This document shows positions 60,690 through 64,000 of a DNA stretch of 64,000 nucleotides, one piece after another. The stretch spans positions 1,426,001-1,490,000 of the forward strand of contig NZ_CP009922.3 of the NCBI RefSeq assembly GCF_000993785.3, given 5' to 3'. The stretch's first letter is position 1. The number at the start of each line of letters is the position of its first letter. Made by a program: the position numbers and the translations under genes. Below the pieces are notes generated by a model that was given only the letters and a program-made list of their open reading frames with translations, searched no databases and was not told where the DNA came from. The stretch is from Streptomyces xiamenensis (lineage in GTDB: Bacteria; Actinomycetota; Actinomycetes; Streptomycetales; Streptomycetaceae).

Positions 60690-61971
60690 CCGTCCGTGGC
60701 GCGGCGGAGACGGCGAGCAGCAGGGCGACGCCCACCGCGTAGCACAGCAGGGGCACGGCGGGCAGCCGTCCGTCCGGGGCGAAGCCGCGCAGGGCGAGGC
60801 GGGCGAGCCCGAAGGAGGCGGCGGTCAGGCCCGCGCCGAGGAGCAGCCACGGTCCGGTGCTCCAGCCGGTGCGGGTGGGGTACGGGGGCGGGTGCGGCAG
60901 CCGGGCCATGGCCAGGACGAGGGGGATCAGCAGGGCGGCGCAGATCAGCACCCACACCGGGCGCAGCAGCCACCAGCCGCCGGAGCCCACGGGTTCGAAC
61001 GGCAGCAGGCCGGCCGGGTAGAGGACCGCGCCGATGGCCATGGCGGGTGCCATGTGCCACAGGTACAGCGGCATCGCGGCGGCGTTGGCGGCGGTGACGC
61101 GGCGCGGGTGGCGCAGCCTGCGGCGTACGGCGTCCTCGGCGGCGAGCAGCAGGCCGATGAGGACGACCGAGTAGGCGAACAGGGCGATGGAGGGGGGTGA
61201 GGCGTTCTGGACACGGGCGCCGGGGACGCCGATGGTGCTGACGGGGAACGGGCCGGGGACGACCAGCAGCACCCACAGCGCCGCCGCGGCGGCGGCCGAC
61301 CACAGCTGCAGGGGGCGGGTGAGGGCCCCGTCCCGCCAGGCGAAGCCGAGCAGGTACAGGCCGCCCCACACCCACAGGTAGTTGCTCCAGCCGATCACGG
61401 GGATGCCGGGGCCGAGGACGCCCACGTCCACCACGGCGCTCAGCGCCGCGAACACCAGCGGCAGCCACAGGCCCAGGCGCCGCCACAGGGCCAGCAGCGG
61501 CGGGGTGAGGGCGAGCAGCAGCAGATACATCGGCAGGAACCACAGATGCAGGGCGACGGCCCAGAACACCTCGTCCCGTACGGTGGCCGGCACCCCGGCG
61601 GCCACGCACACCACCACGGCCAGCACGGTGACCGCCACGTACACGGTGGTGGGGACCAGCAGCCGCCGGGCCCGGTCCGCGAGCCAGCCTCCCCAGGACT
61701 CGCCGCGGGCGTGGTGGCCCGACCAGGACACGGCGTTGGCGTAGCCGCCGGCGAGGAAGATGAGCGGCATCACCTGGAAGAAGAGGGTCAGCCACTGGGT
61801 CCACGGCAGGGCGTCCACGACATCCTCGCCGTGCAGATGGCCGCCCTGGTCGCTGATGGAGGTCAGCAGCCAGTGGCCGACGACGACGAAACCGACGGCG
61901 GTGATCCGCAGCAGATCGACGTACGGGTTGCGGCCCGGTGGTGCGGCCGGGGCCGGGGCGTCCGGCGTCAC
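60658..61971 (-). CDS. Acyltransferase-3 family membrane protein
   Basis: 437 residues with about ten transmembrane helices. Typical start YVDLLRITAVGFVVVGHWLL (catalytic-type His), then LFFQVMPLIFLAGGYANAVS and HLWFLPMYLLLLALTPPLLA. Family members O-acylate sugars, lipids or natural products at the membrane. I chose GTG at 61971, where it overlaps the stop of a short leader ORF; a longer start at 62058 adds an Arg-rich tail. It overlaps the polyprenyl synthase gene, so it may acylate the meroterpenoid. Confidence 0.82.
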   Translation of the reverse strand: MTPDAPAPAAPPGRNPYVDLLRITAVGFVVVGHWLLTSISDQGGHLHGEDVVDALPWTQWLTLFFQVMPLIFLAGGYANAVSWSGHHARGESWGGWLADRARRLLVPTTVYVAVTVLAVVVCVAAGVPATVRDEVFWAVALHLWFLPMYLLLLALTPPLLALWRRLGLWLPLVFAALSAVVDVGVLGPGIPVIGWSNYLWVWGGLYLLGFAWRDGALTRPLQLWSAAAAAALWVLLVVPGPFPVSTIGVPGARVQNASPPSIALFAYSVVLIGLLLAAEDAVRRRLRHPRRVTAANAAAMPLYLWHMAPAMAIGAVLYPAGLLPFEPVGSGGWWLLRPVWVLICAALLIPLVLAMARLPHPPPYPTRTGWSTGPWLLLGAGLTAASFGLARLALRGFAPDGRLPAVPLLCYAVGVALLLAVSAAPRTGGGVGHSASA

Positions 61972-62027
61972 GGGAGGGTGGCGGGCCCGCCGCCCACGCT
62001 CCCCGCTGCGGTCACTGCCACGGTCAT
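61968..62027 (-). CDS. Possible 19-residue leader peptide
   Basis: A short frame MTVAVTAAGSVGGGPATLP starts at an ATG behind GACGAGGG and ends in a TGA that overlaps the acyltransferase GTG. It would provide translational coupling in the absence of a good ribosome site for that gene. Only start/stop geometry supports it. Confidence 0.3.
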   Translation of the reverse strand: MTVAVTAAGSVGGGPATLP

Positions 62028-62139
62028 CGCGTGCCCTCGTCTCTCGCCTCGCGCCCACCGGTGCTCGCCATCCTGGGCGATGACCGCCCGCCGCCCGGGG
62101 ACCCCGGGGCGGCGCGTGTCGTACGGGGGCGGCGCCCGC

Positions 62140-63491
62140 TCACTCCAGTTCGCGGGCCTCCTCCGGGCGGGAGCGCGCCAGTTCGGCCAGGGTGCCCAGG
62201 GCGGCGTCGAGGACCTGGTGCGAGGGGGTGGCCAGGGCGATGCGCACCGCGTGCGGGGCGTGGGCCGGGTTGGTGGTGAAGGCGGCGGCCGGGGCCAGGG
62301 CGATGCCGTGGCGGGAGGCGGCGGCCAGGAAGGTGTCGGCGCGCCAGGGGGCGGGGAGTTCCCACCACAGGTGGTCGGAGCGTTCGTCGGCCCGGATGCT
62401 GAAGCCGGCCAGCCGCTCGCGGGCGATGCGCTGGCGCGCCGCCGCCTCCTCCCGTTTCGCGGCGGCGATGGTGGCGGCCGTGCCGTCGGCGAGCCAGCGG
62501 GTGGCGGCGGCCAGCGCGTACGGCGCCGCGGTCCACGCGCCGGACCGTACGGCGGTGGCGATCTGCTCGGTCAGGGCGGGCGGGGTGAACGCGAAGCCCA
62601 CGGTCAGCCCGGCCGAGATCCGCTTGGACAGGCTCTCCACCAGCACCGTGTGGTCGGGCGCGAGCGCGGCCAGCGGCGGCACGTCCTCGCGCAGGAAGGA
62701 GAACACGGCGTCCTCGATGAGCGGCAGGTCCAGTTCCCGCACGGTGGCCGCGACCGCCTCGCGCCGGTGCGGGGGCATGGTGACGGTGAGCGGGTTGTGG
62801 AGGGTGGGCTGGAGGTAGACCGCGCGCAGCGGGGTGCGCTGGTGGGCGGCGCGCAGGGCGTCGGGGCGTACCCCGTCCTCGTCCATCTCCAGCGGTACGA
62901 GGGTGACGCCGAGCCGCGCGGCGATCCCGGCGGCGGGCGGGTAGGTGAACCGTTCCACCCCCAGCCGTTCCCCCGGGGCACCAGGGCGGAAATGGTGGCG
63001 GCGATGGCCTGCCGGGCGCCGGCGGTGAACAGGGTGTGCGCGGGGTCCGGCGTCCATCCGGCGCGGGCGAGCCCGGCGGAGGCGGCGGCCCGTGCCTCGG
63101 GAGTGCCGCGGGCCCCGACCTGCCACAGCGCGGCGGTGAGGACATCGGCGCGCAGCATGCCGCTGAGCCCGCGGGCGAGCAGGGCGGCGTGATCGGGGGA
63201 GGCGCCCGGGCGGTTCATGCCGAGTTCGACGCGCCCGGCGGAGGGGTCGGCCGGTTCGGAGAGCCAGGGTCCCGGGGCGATCGGGGTGGCGCGCACGAAG
63301 GTGCCGCGGCCGACCTCGCCGACGGTGAGCCCGCGCCGGGCCAGTTCGGTGTAGACGCGGGCGGCGGTGGAGGCGGCGATGGCGTGCCGGCGGGCGAACT
63401 GCCGCTGCGGCGGCAGCCGGTCGCCCGGCCGCAGCCGGCCCTCGGCGATGTCCGCCGCGATCCGGTCGGCGATCAGCCGGTAATCCTCCAT
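62140..63491 (-). pseudogene. MocR-type GntR/aminotransferase regulator, frameshifted
   Basis: The N-terminal part reads as a GntR winged helix (EDYRLIADRIAADIAEGRLR, STAARVYTELARRGLTVGEV) and linker. The C-terminal part is an aminotransferase class I fold (VYLQPTLHNPLTVTMPPHRR, PLIEDAVFSFLRED, and PLP Lys in VESLSKRISAGLTVGF). The two lie in different frames, joined within the run CCCCCGGGG at 62970-62978; one added base restores SALVPPGERLGVERFTY. It is either a sequencing error or a recent pseudogene. It is divergent from the hydrolase at 63606, its probable target. Confidence 0.78.
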
Positions 63492-63523
63492 GCGCCACAC
63501 CCCGTATTGCTCTCGTCCCGCAC

Positions 63524-63554
63524 ATTGCACTGAGTTCAATGATGTTATTGCACT
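63524..63554. promoter_or_regulatory. ATTGCACT direct repeats between MocR gene and hydrolase
   Basis: ATTGCACT occurs at 63524-63531 and 63547-63554, 23 bp apart, in an unusually AT-rich patch; two more ATTGC copies flank them (63506, 63560). MocR-type regulators are known to bind direct repeats in divergent promoters, so this is the likely operator. Confidence 0.5.
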
Positions 63555-63605
63555 CGGATATTGCTCCGGATAGCCTCGATCCGTCAAGGTCCCACAGGAG
63601 GAACC

Positions 63606-64000
63606 ATGCGGAACACGGCGTACGAGGACCGGGGCACCGGCGCACCCCTGCTGCTGGTGCACGGGCACCCCTTCAACCGCACCATGTGGCACCCCCAGAC
63701 CGAACACCTCGCCGCCGCCGGCCACCGGGTGATCGTCCCTGACCTGCGCGGCTACGGCGACACCCCGCCCGCCGGCGACCACACCACCCTGGACGTCTTC
63801 GCCCACGACCTCGCGGCCCTCCTGGACCGGCTCGGCGTCGCCCGCTGCGCCGTCGGCGGGCTGTCCATGGGCGCCCAGATCGCCCTGGAGTTCTACCGGC
63901 TCTTCCCCGAGCGGGTCACCGCCCTCGTGCTCGCCGCCGGCAGCCCGCGCGCCGACTCCGCACCCGCCCGCCGGGTGCGCCGCACCACCGCCGATCGACT
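63606..64000 (+). CDS. Alpha/beta hydrolase, C-terminus off the window
   Basis: The first 131 codons are present. Oxyanion motif LLLVHGHPFNRTMWHPQ, VIVPDLRGYGDTPP, nucleophile elbow VGGLSMGAQIALEF (Ser about 85), and a helix FYRLFPERVTALVLAAGSPR. An excellent ribosome site (AGGAGGAACC) precedes the ATG. It is divergently transcribed from the MocR-type gene; the catalytic acid and His are beyond the right edge. Confidence 0.85.
   Translation, partial: MRNTAYEDRGTGAPLLLVHGHPFNRTMWHPQTEHLAAAGHRVIVPDLRGYGDTPPAGDHTTLDVFAHDLAALLDRLGVARCAVGGLSMGAQIALEFYRLFPERVTALVLAAGSPRADSAPARRVRRTTADR

Noticed and set aside
1..64000. CRISPR arrays, transposases, phage genes
   Set aside because: No regularly spaced long repeats, DDE transposase motifs or phage structural genes were seen on either strand.

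Overview
The window reads as chromosomal DNA of a Streptomyces (or very close actinomycete). It has very high GC, nearly all third codon positions are G or C, and GTG starts, ATGA/GTGA stop-start overlaps and apparently leaderless promoters are frequent. It also carries genus-typical modules: XRE/DUF397/anti-sigma kinase, DUF3145, SARP regulators and TTA-containing regulatory genes. I see no insertion sequence, phage module or CRISPR array. Two tRNA genes lie near 36.2-36.6 kb.

Left part (0-12.5 kb): housekeeping and accessory genes. These are a TetR tail, a DUF5713 protein, a CGNR zinc-finger regulator divergent from an alpha/beta hydrolase, and a whiJ/abaA-like locus with an intact DUF397 gene plus a second DUF397 gene killed by one nonsense codon. 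Then come a putative secreted beta-rich, possibly pore-forming protein, a NUDIX hydrolase, a histidine phosphatase, a VOC/WYL divergon, a beta-hydroxyacid dehydrogenase with DUF3145, and an SGNH lipoprotein.

Sugar region (12.5-36 kb): a likely operon at 12.59-21.23 kb encodes an enolase-superfamily sugar-acid dehydratase, a zinc dehydrogenase, a U32-like TIM-barrel protein, a ChvE/MmsA/MmsB sugar ABC importer and an aldose 1-epimerase. A GH51 arabinofuranosidase, a SMP-30 lactonase and an IclR regulator lie at 31-36 kb. A shared TCGAACA-type motif sits at the promoters of the dehydratase, the U32-like gene, the arabinofuranosidase and the IclR gene, suggesting one regulon for arabinose-type sugar import and oxidative catabolism. 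Between these lie a second ClpC-like ATPase, a Tat-exported intradiol dioxygenase, a second VOC/WYL divergon, a PHP phosphoesterase with a His-rich N-terminus, and a methyltransferase with a 32-residue CxxC/CxxC partner.

Secondary-metabolism part (36.5-64 kb): a VanY-like lipoprotein diverges from a two-component system. Next is a large AfsR-like regulator with a degenerate cyclase domain and two TTA codons. It is followed by a tightly coupled seven-gene minus-strand set: monooxygenase, methyltransferase, hydrolase, two tandem acyl-CoA dehydrogenase homologues, fatty acyl-AMP ligase and ACP, with a divergent SARP regulator. I regard this as an uncharacterised acyl-ACP pathway. A second compact set (56.2-62 kb) encodes a chorismate lyase-like enzyme, 4-hydroxybenzoate 3-monooxygenase, UbiA prenyltransferase, methyltransferase, polyprenyl synthase and membrane acyltransferase, consistent with a hydroxybenzoate meroterpenoid. 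The window ends with a frameshifted MocR regulator and a partial hydrolase.
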